DNA of 64,000 nucleotides from Glaciecola sp048820975 (GCF_048820975.1 NZ_JBMEUF010000001.1:2661759-2725758); one strand, 5' to 3'. Positions 31,628-41,228 are shown, counted from the stretch's first letter. Made by a program: numbers and translations. The notes: generated by a model not told the origin, from the sequence alone.

Positions 31628-33589
31628 TTGAGTAGCTCTAATCAAATGAAATTAAATAAAGCCGTTTTTATTCCCGCTTCGGTTTTAGTTATCTCGCTTT
31701 TATTATTCACTTTAGTTTTGCCCACTGTTTCGGCAAATTTCTTCGACTTGTTACAAGCCACTATTGTTGAAAATGGAAGTTGGTTTTACGTCTTAATTGT
31801 TGCTTTAATTCTAATGTTTACTCTTTATTTAGGGTTTTCGCGTTTTAGTGATATTAAGCTAGGGCCTGACCACGCCGTCCCCGAATACTCTTACTTAAGT
31901 TGGCTTTCAATGTTGTTCGCCGCGGGCATGGGCATTGGATTAATGTTTTATGGGGTTGCTGAGCCTCTTATGCATTACTTGGCGCCGCCGGTTGCAGAAA
32001 CTGGCACCATAGAAGCGGCTCGCGAAGCTATGAAAATTACCTTTTTTCACTGGGGTCTGCACGCTTGGGCTATATACGCCATAGTGGCCTTAACCTTGGC
32101 TTATTTTAGCTTTCGTCATGACTTACCGCTTACATTACGTTCTGCCTTGTATCCTATTATTGGTGATAAAATTTATGGCTGGCGTGGCGATGTAGTAGAT
32201 GTGTTTGCCGTAATTGGTACTTTGTTTGGCGTGGCAACATCGTTAGGCTTAGGGGTAATGCAAATAAGCTCAGGCTTAAGCTATTTATTTGATTTTACTC
32301 CCTCTACTACAATGCAGGTTATCTTAATTGGCGCTATTACCTGTGTTGCCATAGTGTCGGTAGTGAGCGGGCTTGATAAGGGCATTAGGCGTTTATCTGA
32401 ATTCAATATGATTTTAGCTGTAGGCTTAATGCTATTGGTATTGGTGCTTGGTCCAACGGTGTTTTTATTAAAAGCTTTGATGCAAAACACGGGTGGATAC
32501 TTATCAGACATAGTACAAAACACATTTAATTTGTTCGCTTATCAAAAAACCGATTGGATAGGTGGCTGGACCATTTTCTATTGGGGCTGGTGGTTGGCGT
32601 GGGCGCCATTTGTTGGTTTGTTTATTGCGCGTATATCACGCGGTAGAACCATTCGCGAATTCATTTTAGGCGTAATGTTAGTACCTACCGTGTTCACACT
32701 GGTATGGATGACTATTTTCGGCAACACCGCTATTGATATGGTGCTAAACCAAGGCAATGACATGTTGGCGTCTTTAGCGAATGACAATACACCTGTTGCG
32801 CTGTTTTTATTCTTAGAGCAATTCCCATTTGCGAGTTTCCTGTCAGTAATTGCTGTGCTAATGGTAGTTGTGTTTTTTGTGACCTCGTGTGACTCAGGCG
32901 CCATGGTTATTGACATGCTATGCAGCCACGGTAGCAATAACACGCCGCTTTGGCAGCGTATTTACTGGACTGCTGGTGTGGGGATTATTGCGGCTGTATT
33001 GTTATTGTCAGATGGCATAAGTGCTTTGCAAACTATGACAATTGCCAGTGCTTTGCCTTTTGCCATAGTGTTGATTATTGCGCTTTACGGCTTAATAAAA
33101 GCTTTGCGAATTGAAGCTTATAAGCGTGACAGCATGAACATGCCGCCCACGCAATTACAGCTAAGTAATAATAAAGAAGGTTGGAAAGAGCGCTTAAAAA
33201 GCATAGTAGATTTCCCAAGTAAGCAGCGTGTTATCCAATTTATTCAAGATGAAGGGTATCCGTCGTTTCTTGCCGTTAAAGAAGAGTTGTTGGCGTTAGG
33301 CATTCAAGCCGAAGTAGAAAAAACCGACAGAGACATATCTATTACGGTAGGCCAAGGTGATGACCAAGCTTTTGTTTATGCGATACGCCCTAAGCGACAT
33401 TCACAGCCTGATTTTGCCTTTGAACAAGATGATGATTCTGATGCTGATAAGGTGTATTATCGCGCCGAGGTGCATTTGGGTGAGGGTGGACAAGACTACT
33501 GCGTAATGGGATGGTCAAAAACTGCCTTAATTAATGACGTAGTTGACCAATACCACAAACACCTGCATTTCTTACACCTAATGCGCTAA
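31628..33589 (+). CDS. betT: BetT-type choline/betaine BCCT transporter
   Basis: A 653-residue transporter with about 12 membrane helices. Signatures are SMLFAAGMGIGLMFYGVAEP (about 92-111) and the helix-8 region FYWGWWLAWAPFVGLFIARIS. The long hydrophilic C-terminus (about 500-653) ends MGWSKTALINDVVDQYHKHL, like the osmosensing tail of BetT. It probably imports choline, or a related compatible solute precursor, with protons. I prefer the TTG at 31628, 8 bp after AAGGAG, over GTG 31619, which overlaps that ribosome-binding site. A marR-type gene follows 19 bp downstream and may control it. Confidence 0.88.
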   Translation: MSSSNQMKLNKAVFIPASVLVISLLLFTLVLPTVSANFFDLLQATIVENGSWFYVLIVALILMFTLYLGFSRFSDIKLGPDHAVPEYSYLSWLSMLFAAGMGIGLMFYGVAEPLMHYLAPPVAETGTIEAAREAMKITFFHWGLHAWAIYAIVALTLAYFSFRHDLPLTLRSALYPIIGDKIYGWRGDVVDVFAVIGTLFGVATSLGLGVMQISSGLSYLFDFTPSTTMQVILIGAITCVAIVSVVSGLDKGIRRLSEFNMILAVGLMLLVLVLGPTVFLLKALMQNTGGYLSDIVQNTFNLFAYQKTDWIGGWTIFYWGWWLAWAPFVGLFIARISRGRTIREFILGVMLVPTVFTLVWMTIFGNTAIDMVLNQGNDMLASLANDNTPVALFLFLEQFPFASFLSVIAVLMVVVFFVTSCDSGAMVIDMLCSHGSNNTPLWQRIYWTAGVGIIAAVLLLSDGISALQTMTIASALPFAIVLIIALYGLIKALRIEAYKRDSMNMPPTQLQLSNNKEGWKERLKSIVDFPSKQRVIQFIQDEGYPSFLAVKEELLALGIQAEVEKTDRDISITVGQGDDQAFVYAIRPKRHSQPDFAFEQDDDSDADKVYYRAEVHLGEGGQDYCVMGWSKTALINDVVDQYHKHLHFLHLMR

Positions 33590-33608
33590 GTTACAGAAGT
33601 AGATTATT

Positions 33609-34082
33609 ATGAACAAAGATGAAGAATTATTAGTTGCCTTGCGAAAAGTTATTAGAGCTATTGATATGCGCTCTCGGCAACTCAGTAAAGAAGTAGGGTT
33701 AACGGGCCCGCAGCTGCTTATTTTGCAAAAAGTGGGCAAGCAAACTGGCGTTATGGTACGTGAAATTGCAGATGATATTAATTTAAGCTCTGCAACGGTT
33801 ACTAATATACTCGATAGAATGGAAGCCCGTAAATTGGTTGAGCGTATTAGAAGTACACAAGATAAGCGTAAAGTAGGGGTGTTCTTAACTGAAGAAGGCA
33901 GTAAGGCCTTGGAAACTGCGCCTTTACCGCTACAAGAGCACTTTACCAACCGCTTTAATGCGATGGAAGAGTGGGAGCAAAGCCAAATGGTGGCAACGCT
34001 CCAGCGAATAGCTTCTATGATGGATGCGCAAGATGTAGATGCGTCACCAGTGCTGGAGGTAGGCAGTATTCTAAATAGCTAA
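33609..34082 (+). CDS. MarR family transcriptional regulator
   Basis: A 157-residue winged-helix regulator. The recognition segment VREIADDINLSSATVTNILDRMEARKL (about 50-76) and the wing RIRSTQDKRKVGVFLTEEG (about 80-98) match MarR. It is cotranscribed with betT (19-bp gap), which suggests control of choline transport or osmotic response, perhaps through a small ligand; inference only. A 20-nt inverted repeat with a 7-nt loop (34078-34104) spans its stop and that of the convergent glutaminase gene. Confidence 0.9.
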   Translation: MNKDEELLVALRKVIRAIDMRSRQLSKEVGLTGPQLLILQKVGKQTGVMVREIADDINLSSATVTNILDRMEARKLVERIRSTQDKRKVGVFLTEEGSKALETAPLPLQEHFTNRFNAMEEWEQSQMVATLQRIASMMDAQDVDASPVLEVGSILNS

Positions 34083-34104
34083 ATAAGTGTAATGCTTATT
34101 TAGC
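34078..34104. terminator. Possible terminator hairpin between marR and glutaminase
   Basis: Perfect 10-bp stem GCTAAATAAG/CTTATTTAGC with a 7-nt loop, overlapping both convergent stop codons. It is AT-rich and lacks a clear T-run, so termination is uncertain. Confidence 0.4.
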
Positions 34105-35016
34105 AAAAACTGACCAAGACGTTTTTTCGGCAAGTAGCTCAAGCGCCTTGGTCCCTAATTTACTATTGCCAATGATATCTAAGCCAGGTGACCACACCGC
34201 AATAGATGCTTTACCCGGTGCAATGGCTAATATTCCGCCTCCCACACCACTTTTACCCGGCAAGCCCACTCTAAACGCAAATTCCCCTGAGCCGTCGTAA
34301 TGTCCGCAGGTTAACATAAGTGCGTTAATGCGTTTTGCACGCTCGCTAGATACTACTGGGTATCCTGAACTTGGATGAATACCATTGTTGGCTAAAAACA
34401 AACCCGCATTCGCCAAATTTTTAGTACTCATGGCAATAGAGCAATGATGAAAATAAGTACCTAATACTTTATCTACCGGATTTATAAAGTGACCAAACGA
34501 AGCCATAAAATGCGCAAGCGAGGCATTTCTTGAACCAGTAGCCAGTTCTGATTTAGCCACTTCTTCATCTATTAAAATAGAATCATCATTACTAATGTAA
34601 TGAATAAACTGCAAAATTTCAGCTAGGGTCTCTTTGGGTTCATGGCCTTGCATAATTAAATCGGCAACCGCAATAGCCCCCGCATTGATGAATGGATTGC
34701 GCGGCTTTCCGTGCTCATGTTCAAGTTGCACAATAGAATTAAATGGGTCTCCAGAGGGTTCGCGACCAACGCGATGCCATACGTTTTCACCCAATTTACC
34801 CAGGGCTAAGGTTAAGGTAAATACCTTGGAAATACTCTGAATTGAGAACAGCGTATTGGCACAGCCTGCATGATAGTGTTCGCCATTGCAAAGCGAAACG
34901 CTTATCGCAAATTGATTAATATCTACATTAGCTAAAGACGGTATGTAACTTGCCACTTTGCCTTTGTCTTTAATTGCCATCATTTCTTTGGCAATCTCAT
35001 TGAGTATATCTTGCAA
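34096..35016 (-). CDS. glsA: Glutaminase
   Basis: A 306-residue serine-dependent beta-lactamase-like glutaminase that converts glutamine to glutamate and ammonia. The catalytic SxxK lies in LFSIQSISKVFTL (about 57-69, Ser-Ile-Ser-Lys). Other signatures are VGREPSGDPFNS and the RNPFINAGAIAV segment (about 107-118). LPGKSGVGGGILAI near 250 is the C-terminal hallmark. Length is normal. It sits alone between betT-marR and arfB. Confidence 0.95.
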   Translation of the reverse strand: MQDILNEIAKEMMAIKDKGKVASYIPSLANVDINQFAISVSLCNGEHYHAGCANTLFSIQSISKVFTLTLALGKLGENVWHRVGREPSGDPFNSIVQLEHEHGKPRNPFINAGAIAVADLIMQGHEPKETLAEILQFIHYISNDDSILIDEEVAKSELATGSRNASLAHFMASFGHFINPVDKVLGTYFHHCSIAMSTKNLANAGLFLANNGIHPSSGYPVVSSERAKRINALMLTCGHYDGSGEFAFRVGLPGKSGVGGGILAIAPGKASIAVWSPGLDIIGNSKLGTKALELLAEKTSWSVFAK

Positions 35017-35061
35017 AGTGAGCCTCTGTTCTTAAGTTAATATTGGTAGGTAAGCGGTGTA

Positions 35062-35472
35062 TTAAAAATCGACCTTTTTACGCAAAGATTTAGTCGCGCC
35101 ATTGCGTTTTTTGCTATCTACACGCTTTCGCTTAGCATTTAAGCTTGGGCGCGTTGCTTTGCGGGGCTTGTCTTCATGTAGGGCTGACACTATAAGTGCT
35201 TTTAAGCGTGCTAAGGCGTCTTCTCGGTTCTTTTCTTGGGTACGGTGGCTTTGTGCTTTTATCACAATAACGCCGTCTTTACTGATGCGGCTATCAGCAA
35301 GGCTGAGCAGTTTTTCTTTGTATTTTTCAGGTAAAGATGACGCTGCAATATTAAACTTCAAGTGAATCGCACTTGAGACTTTATTCACATTTTGCCCACC
35401 ACTGCCCATTGCACGAATAGCAGACATACTGATTTCGCTGTCATCTATAACAACATTTGGCCTTATTTCCAC
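35062..35472 (-). CDS. arfB: Alternative ribosome-rescue factor ArfB (peptidyl-tRNA hydrolase)
   Basis: A 136-residue protein. It has the release-factor catalytic loop GSGGQNVNK (about 23-31) with intact GGQ. A flexible linker leads to a basic C-terminal tail (KATRPSLNAKRKRVDSKKRN, then LRKKVDF) that enters the mRNA channel. ArfB rescues ribosomes stalled without a stop codon. It lies 25 bp downstream of the XRE/DUF3612 regulator gene on the same strand and may be cotranscribed. Confidence 0.94.
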   Translation of the reverse strand: MEIRPNVVIDDSEISMSAIRAMGSGGQNVNKVSSAIHLKFNIAASSLPEKYKEKLLSLADSRISKDGVIVIKAQSHRTQEKNREDALARLKALIVSALHEDKPRKATRPSLNAKRKRVDSKKRNGATKSLRKKVDF

Positions 35473-35496
35473 AGGGCATCCTTTTGAGTAATTACA

Positions 35497-37032
35497 CTAG
35501 CCCGCGCACGAGCCCTTATTAGCATAACAGCTTGGTTGCCTTGGGCATACCGCCCCGCGTGAACAAATAAGGCGTGCGTCGCTTTCAATGCCGCGTTCTA
35601 CCCAATTTATGTTTAAAATACGCGCTACGCTAGAAAGCCTGTCTTTAATATTTTGAGGAATAGGCGCTGAGCCGCCGTGATCAACGCACACCTGCTTTAA
35701 TTGTGATGCTATATCAGCGGCACTTTCGCCTTGCGCTTCTATAGCGGGATTTAGGTCAATACCGGTACATAGAACATGGTTGTTGTTAGCTAAATCTTTT
35801 ACGTTAGTTGATTCGCAGCAATAAATTCTAGGCTCTTCTTCTACATTTAAAATAGATATTTGCGCCGATGTACCACTTACCGGTGCGTTGATCATTCTAA
35901 ACACCGCCCAGTGGTGGCATGGGTCTTGTACTTCTCGCATATTTCCCCACGGTAAGGGGATGCCGTTACCGCGATAAACGGCTTTTAATTTGCCTGGCGC
36001 ATAAGCATCAAAATAATGCCAATGGCGATAAGACGAAACCGCAGTCATGCGGCGCATGGCAACTGAGGCCGATACTCCCAATTGCTCGCCTACACTAATT
36101 TCATAGCCGTGGCGGTCAAGTAATTGGCGAAAAGGCACTTTGGGACAAAGCAGTGCGCCAGCAAAGAAACTTGATTCAAAGTCACGCCAAGCATGCAGTA
36201 TATCTTGCGCGTTAACCGTTGACGAAGTGGTAATTTCGTTTGAGTCGTCTATTAATGAAGTGTTGTGGGTTTGCCCCGTTACTAACACACTTTTTAAGCC
36301 GTCACGGTTATGTAACACACAGTGCCCAATGTGGACGGCTAAATCATATTTTAAGCGCTTGGGGTGTTTTTTTAGCTCTTCATTCACATGAATGGTGCCT
36401 GGCGGATCATAAAACGAGGTCACTAGGCTTTTGCCCTTTACGCCTAATTCGCTGCGAATTTCTTCAGGCATTCGCGTAAACCAATTGATAGACAAGCCCA
36501 GTTGTTTGGCAATATCGAATAGGTCTTCTACACTCAGGGGCATGCGTTTTAAGCCCACTTCCTCAGCCGCGCGCTCAAGATCAGGAAAATGGTTTTGATG
36601 GTGTTCTTGATGCGCACGTATTAATAAGTGCGCAAATTGACGCCCACTAATACCGGTTTGCGAAAGCATTTCTGGTATCGCAATTTGCAGTATTTCTTTC
36701 GAAAAAAGAAAGCTTGGCTCTAGCGCCATGCCGCTTATGCCGCCTCGGCTGCCTTTATCGGGTGTAATTGATTTTTGCTCGGGGATATCATCTAAAAACC
36801 AATCCACTTTCTTTTGAAACACAGCAGCTATTACGCCTAGCATTTCACTGCCAGGTACTCGTTTACCGCGTTCAATCATTGATAAATATGAAACCGAAGG
36901 GGCCAGCTCAGGGTTTATTCGAACGCAGCGTGCCGATAAATCTTCCATGGTAAGGTTATTGCGCTTACGCAAATTTCGTATTTTAGTACCAAGTAAGTGC
37001 GATTTACGGCTTAAGCTTTTCGCTTGCTTCAT
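35497..37032 (-). CDS. XRE-family regulator with DUF3612 domain (ScfR/RamB-like)
   Basis: A 511-residue transcription factor. The N-terminal helix-turn-helix (about 16-75) includes IRNLRKRNNLTMEDLSARC and SYLSMIERGKRVP. A long middle domain contains PPGTIHVNEELKKHPKRLKY and AVHIGHCVLHN, reminiscent of degraded zincin/IrrE-type regions. The C-terminus is cysteine-rich (ARLICSRGAVCPRQPSCYA). The layout matches DUF3612 regulators of Vibrionaceae and Alteromonadales and resembles the short-chain fatty acid regulators ScfR/RamB that control the glyoxylate shunt; no such target gene is nearby. The 213-bp upstream gap has a candidate operator. Confidence 0.85.
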   Translation of the reverse strand: MKQAKSLSRKSHLLGTKIRNLRKRNNLTMEDLSARCVRINPELAPSVSYLSMIERGKRVPGSEMLGVIAAVFQKKVDWFLDDIPEQKSITPDKGSRGGISGMALEPSFLFSKEILQIAIPEMLSQTGISGRQFAHLLIRAHQEHHQNHFPDLERAAEEVGLKRMPLSVEDLFDIAKQLGLSINWFTRMPEEIRSELGVKGKSLVTSFYDPPGTIHVNEELKKHPKRLKYDLAVHIGHCVLHNRDGLKSVLVTGQTHNTSLIDDSNEITTSSTVNAQDILHAWRDFESSFFAGALLCPKVPFRQLLDRHGYEISVGEQLGVSASVAMRRMTAVSSYRHWHYFDAYAPGKLKAVYRGNGIPLPWGNMREVQDPCHHWAVFRMINAPVSGTSAQISILNVEEEPRIYCCESTNVKDLANNNHVLCTGIDLNPAIEAQGESAADIASQLKQVCVDHGGSAPIPQNIKDRLSSVARILNINWVERGIESDARLICSRGAVCPRQPSCYANKGSCAG

Positions 37033-37077
37033 AATGTAGGCCTTTGTTAATCATGTGGTGAATTTTCACTTTTAATC

Positions 37078-37128
37078 ATTGTAAACAAATTGCTGTAAAA
37101 AATAAGGTGTAAAATTTTAATTTACAAT
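37078..37128. promoter_or_regulatory. Candidate operator (inverted ATTGTAAA repeats)
   Basis: ATTGTAAA at 37078-37085 and TTTACAAT at 37121-37128 form an inverted pair, with a CTGTAAA between them. Placed 46-96 bp upstream of the XRE regulator start, this suits autoregulation. The repeats are AT-rich, so chance is possible. Confidence 0.35.
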
Positions 37129-37245
37129 AGCAAAACCATTAAATCCAAAGTCATCTAGGCTAAGAAGGTCCGCAAGTAGACACTTGTGAAAGCACTTCAA
37201 CTCATGTAATTTATAAAGCCTAAACAACACTAAATGGAATTAGAC

Positions 37246-37698
37246 ATGAAAAAATTCGTTAGTTTACTTATATTTACCAATTTGTTATGTGCCTGTGGCG
37301 CAACTGATCAAAATGAAGCAACACTCGCTAATGATGTTGATTATGTGGATACCACAACTGACGATGGCTCATTCGGCAAGCTGTGGGAAATATCAAAACA
37401 AGTTGCACCTGAGTATCCTTTTGAAGCTGCTAAAAATGGAATTTCTGGTTGTGTTATGTATGTAATAGGTGTTGAGAAAGATGGCACTATTGGCCATGCC
37501 AAAATTACAAAATCTTATCCAGAGGGTGTGTTTGAAAAAAATGCAGCCAAGGCCCTTATGAAGCATCGATACGAGCCTACTCCTGAAAACACCGAGCGAA
37601 CAGCGGCTTTAACTAAAATTAAATTTACCTTTGAGTTAAAGAAGTCGGGTAATGCCGAAGAGGCCGAACAACTTTGTCAATTTGATGAGTTGTTTTAA
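37246..37698 (+). CDS. Lipoprotein with TonB C-terminal-like domain
   Basis: A 150-residue protein. The signal MKKFVSLLIFTNLLCACGA has a lipobox LCAC with lipidated Cys. Residues about 55-135 follow the TonB C-terminal pattern: APEYPFEAAKNGISGCVMY, VEKDGTIGHAKI and FEKNAAKALMKHRYEPTPEN. Classic TonB proteins have a membrane helix and Pro-rich spacer; here a lipid anchor replaces them, so it is unlikely to be a normal energy transducer. I use ATG 37246; a further ATG four codons upstream lies before the signal sequence. Confidence 0.82.
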   Translation: MKKFVSLLIFTNLLCACGATDQNEATLANDVDYVDTTTDDGSFGKLWEISKQVAPEYPFEAAKNGISGCVMYVIGVEKDGTIGHAKITKSYPEGVFEKNAAKALMKHRYEPTPENTERTAALTKIKFTFELKKSGNAEEAEQLCQFDELF

Positions 37699-37730
37699 AA
37701 CTTTAAGCTTTAGTTAATAGCGCCTGGCTA

Positions 37731-38186
37731 TTAATTACGGCGGGCTATGCTTAACTCAGGTTCGTCATTATCAGACACATCTAAGGTAAAGGTGTAAAAG
37801 CCCGTTTCCGAAGGTGTGAACTGTAAATTTAATGAATCTGAGGCGCATACTAATTCTACGCTGTCGTTCAACTGCATTGGAACGGCACCAAAGCGATTGC
37901 CACAATTTAAGGCCATTGACCAAATGTTATCAGCCACCTTAAAGTCATAGGGTTGCCCATCAGCAATGAGTTCTATGGTTACACTGTATTCATCTGAGCT
38001 TTGTGCAATTAACTTATAGTCATCACCCGCTTCCCACCAATTAAATACTCCGCGTAAGTACATGTTACTGTAGTCTTTTTGGGTTTGTTGCGTAAAAATA
38101 TCACTAGAACCCGACGAAGCGCAGCCCGCTAATACACTTATGCTGAGTATCAAAGTTACCCATTTTAAACATGATGATTTTTGCAT
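37731..38186 (-). CDS. Lipoprotein with CBM48/pullulanase-like fold
   Basis: A 151-residue protein with signal MQKSSCLKWVTLILSISVLAGC (lipobox LAGC). The mature part contains MYLRGVFNWWEAGDDYKL and PYDFKVADNIWS, the pattern of carbohydrate-binding Ig-like modules next to pullulanases (YLRGxFNxW). It may bind glucans at the cell surface; inference. The longer reading from 38273 would overlap the glyS 3' end, so I start at 38186. It follows glyS on the same strand by 34 bp. Confidence 0.75.
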   Translation of the reverse strand: MQKSSCLKWVTLILSISVLAGCASSGSSDIFTQQTQKDYSNMYLRGVFNWWEAGDDYKLIAQSSDEYSVTIELIADGQPYDFKVADNIWSMALNCGNRFGAVPMQLNDSVELVCASDSLNLQFTPSETGFYTFTLDVSDNDEPELSIARRN

Positions 38187-38220
38187 AATAGCGATTACTG
38201 CCTCGCATGGTTCTATAAGA

Positions 38221-40317
38221 TTAAATATTAAGTACTGAAATATCAGCAACCGATAAAAACTGCTTACGCACATGCGACGCTAGGGCAATTCGATTTGCCT
38301 TAACCGCGTCGTTATCAGCCATTATCATAACTTTGTCAAAAAAGGCGTCTAAAGGTTCCTTCATTGTTGATAACTGCGCAAGTACTGCAGAATAATCGTT
38401 CTTAGCTGCTAGAGCAGGTATAGCAGTAGCAATGCTTGAATAACTGGCGAATAAAGCCGATTCTTCATCTTGCTCAAATAAGCTTGGGTTAACATCAGCA
38501 AGTTCATCAAGGCTAATTTTATTCTTAGCTAAAATATTACTTACCCGCTTGTTTGCGTTAACTAAACTTTCTGCGCTGCTTGAGCGAGCAAATTCGGCAA
38601 CTGCCAGTACGCGCTGGTTAATATCACTTAAAGATTGCTCTGTTTCACAAGCAAGTACAGCACTTATTACATCGCCGCTTATGTCTTTATCAGCGTAGAA
38701 TGGTTTTAGGCGGTCTAGCAAGAAAGAAACAACTTGGCTTTCTACCTTATCATTGCTTAGCTTGCTGCCAAACAATGCAGCAACTTGCTCAACAATTTGG
38801 CCTAAACCTACATTCACGTTAAAGTTAAGCAGAATACGCAAAATACCAATTGCACTTCGGCGTAAGGCAAATGGGTCTTTGTCACCTTTAGGTAATTTGT
38901 TGATACCAAAAATACCCACTAGGGTATCAAGCTTCTCGCCTAGCGATACCAGCATACCTGCTGTGGTTTGCGGTAATTCATCACCGGCGAAGCGCGGTAA
39001 ATACTGTTCTTTAATGGCGGTTGCAACGGCTTCGTTTTCCCCGTCATGTAGCGCATAGTGATAACCCATTACACCCTGAACACTTGGAAATTCCATCACC
39101 ATGTTACTGACCAAATCGGCTTTTGCTAAATTAGCTGCTCGTTTGGCATCGGCAAGTTCTTGTTCAGATGCATTAATCAGCCTTCCAATTACTTGAGTGA
39201 TTTTACTCACGCGTTCAGACTTCTCGGCAACCGTACCTAATTCTTTTTGGAATAAAATGCTGCTTAATTTGTTAGCCTTGCTGGCTAGGGTCGTCTTTTT
39301 ATCAGTATCAAAAAAGAACTTAGCATCAGACAAGCGCGGGCGTATTACCTTTTCGTTGCCATCAATAATTTGTTGAGCGTCTTTACTTTCAATGTTGGTA
39401 ACAAATAAAAATGTTGACGAAAGTTCGCCGTCAGCATCAAGTAAAGGCACGTATTTTTGATCATCCTTCATGGTGTAAATTAAGGCTTCTTTAGGTACTC
39501 CTAAAAATGCATCTTCAAACTTAGCTTGAAGAACAACTGGCCATTCAACCAATGACGAAATTTCTTCTAGTAATGCAGCATCGTAACTTGGTGTTAAACC
39601 TAGTGCGGTAGATTGCGAGATGAGTTGTTCTTCAATTGCCTGCATACGGCTTTGATAATCAACTAATACATATTGGCTGCGCATAAGCTCAGCGTAGCTA
39701 TTAGCATGATCTAAAATGGTTCTATGATCACCGTGAAAACGGTGGCCAGATACTTGGTTAGACGAGCTAAGCCCAAGTAAATTAATGGCTAATACTTCAC
39801 TGCCATACATAACGGTTAAGGTATGCACAGGGCGAATAAATTCGCTGGTGTTATTTCCCCAGCGCATAGGCTTAGGAATAGGAAGTTGCTTAATAGTACG
39901 TTCAAGCGCCGCTTGTAATTGACTGTCTAAGTTTTGGCCAGGTACGGTGGCCTTGTGCAACAACCATTCGCCTTTGTCGGTAACTAAACGCTCAGCTTGT
40001 TCAATGCTAATGCCATTACCACGTGCCCAACCTAAGGCAGCAGGTGTTGGTTCGCCTTGTTCATTAAAGGCAGCAGAAACCGCTGGCCCGCGTTTTTCAA
40101 CTTGTTTGTCAGCTTGGGTGCGTTGGCAATCATTAAATGCCACAGCCAAGCGGCGAGGTGCGCCAAACGTTGTACAATGTGAATATTCAAATCCGAGTTT
40201 ATCAAGCTCGTTTTTAAGGCCTTGTGCAAAGCTATCTGACAATACCTTCAACGATTTTGGTGGGAGCTCTTCGGTTCCCAATTCTACCAATAAAGTGTCG
40301 CGTTGATTAGTGCTCAT
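38221..40317 (-). CDS. glyS: Glycyl-tRNA synthetase beta subunit
   Basis: A 698-residue subunit that binds tRNA in the alpha2beta2 enzyme. It begins MSTNQRDTLLVELGTEELPP, the hallmark N-terminus. It contains PKPMRWGNNTSEFIRPVH, FLGVPKEALIYTMKDDQKYVP and DPFALRRSAIGILRI. The C-terminal anticodon-binding domain has FFDKVMIMADN and ALASHVRKQFL. The ATG at 40317 overlaps the glyQ stop by one base and is preceded by AAGGAGGAG; the longer ORF start is rejected. Confidence 0.97.
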   Translation of the reverse strand: MSTNQRDTLLVELGTEELPPKSLKVLSDSFAQGLKNELDKLGFEYSHCTTFGAPRRLAVAFNDCQRTQADKQVEKRGPAVSAAFNEQGEPTPAALGWARGNGISIEQAERLVTDKGEWLLHKATVPGQNLDSQLQAALERTIKQLPIPKPMRWGNNTSEFIRPVHTLTVMYGSEVLAINLLGLSSSNQVSGHRFHGDHRTILDHANSYAELMRSQYVLVDYQSRMQAIEEQLISQSTALGLTPSYDAALLEEISSLVEWPVVLQAKFEDAFLGVPKEALIYTMKDDQKYVPLLDADGELSSTFLFVTNIESKDAQQIIDGNEKVIRPRLSDAKFFFDTDKKTTLASKANKLSSILFQKELGTVAEKSERVSKITQVIGRLINASEQELADAKRAANLAKADLVSNMVMEFPSVQGVMGYHYALHDGENEAVATAIKEQYLPRFAGDELPQTTAGMLVSLGEKLDTLVGIFGINKLPKGDKDPFALRRSAIGILRILLNFNVNVGLGQIVEQVAALFGSKLSNDKVESQVVSFLLDRLKPFYADKDISGDVISAVLACETEQSLSDINQRVLAVAEFARSSSAESLVNANKRVSNILAKNKISLDELADVNPSLFEQDEESALFASYSSIATAIPALAAKNDYSAVLAQLSTMKEPLDAFFDKVMIMADNDAVKANRIALASHVRKQFLSVADISVLNI

Positions 40318-41228
40318 TACTGCTCCTCCTTTGACTTGCACAAAGGAAAACCTAGCGCTTCGCGTGAATCATAATACATTTGCGCGCAAGCTTTTGATAA
40401 CGCGCGAACTCGTAAAATATAACCTTGACGTTCTGTTACAGATATTGCGTGGCGTGCGTCTAATAAGTTAAATGCATGCGATGCTTTCATAACCTGCTCA
40501 TACGCAGGTAAGGGAAGTGCTTTTTCAATCAATAACTGGCTGGCTTTTTCGCATTCATCAAAGGTGGTAAATAGAAAATCCACATTGGCATGTTCAAAGT
40601 TATAAGCTGACTGCTCAACTTCATTTTGTAAGAAAACATCACCATAGGTCACTTTGCCAAAAGGACCATTAGTCCACGTAAGGTCGTAAATTGAGTCAAC
40701 ACCTTGCATGTACATGGCTAGGCGTTCTAAACCATAAGTGATTTCACCTGTTACCGGTTTACACTCAAGGCCGCCTACTTGTTGGAAATAAGTGAACTGC
40801 GTTACTTCCATACCGTTTAGCCAAACTTCCCAGCCTAAGCCCCATGCTCCTAGAGTAGGAGATTCCCAGTTATCTTCAACAAAACGAATGTCGTGAACGA
40901 GTGGGTCGAAACCTAGCATTTCTAATGAGCCTAAATACAGCTCTTGGATGTTGTCAGGAGAAGGTTTCATCATTACTTGAAACTGATAATAATGCTGAAG
41001 TCTATTAGGGTTTTCACCGTAACGTCCATCAGTAGGGCGGCGGCAAGGCTGCACGTATGCACTGTTCATTGGCTCGGGGCCTAAAGAACGCAAAAAGGTC
41101 ATGGGGTGGAAAGTGCCTGCACCTACTTCCATATCAAGAGGTTGAATAATTACACAACCTTGTTGTGCCCAATAATCTTGCAGTGCCAGAATTAACCCTT
41201 GGAAGGTTTGTATATCGTATTTTTGCAT
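40317..41228 (-). CDS. glyQ: Glycyl-tRNA synthetase alpha subunit
   Basis: A 303-residue catalytic subunit. It starts MQKYDIQTFQGLILALQDYW and contains GCVIIQPLDMEVGAGTFHPM, YVQPCRRPTDGRYGENPNR and TYGLERLAMYMQGVDS, all GlyQ signatures covering the class II active site. It activates glycine for tRNA-Gly together with GlyS. It is first of a tightly coupled glyQS pair; expression probably starts in the 143-bp gap upstream. Confidence 0.98.
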   Translation of the reverse strand: MQKYDIQTFQGLILALQDYWAQQGCVIIQPLDMEVGAGTFHPMTFLRSLGPEPMNSAYVQPCRRPTDGRYGENPNRLQHYYQFQVMMKPSPDNIQELYLGSLEMLGFDPLVHDIRFVEDNWESPTLGAWGLGWEVWLNGMEVTQFTYFQQVGGLECKPVTGEITYGLERLAMYMQGVDSIYDLTWTNGPFGKVTYGDVFLQNEVEQSAYNFEHANVDFLFTTFDECEKASQLLIEKALPLPAYEQVMKASHAFNLLDARHAISVTERQGYILRVRALSKACAQMYYDSREALGFPLCKSKEEQ

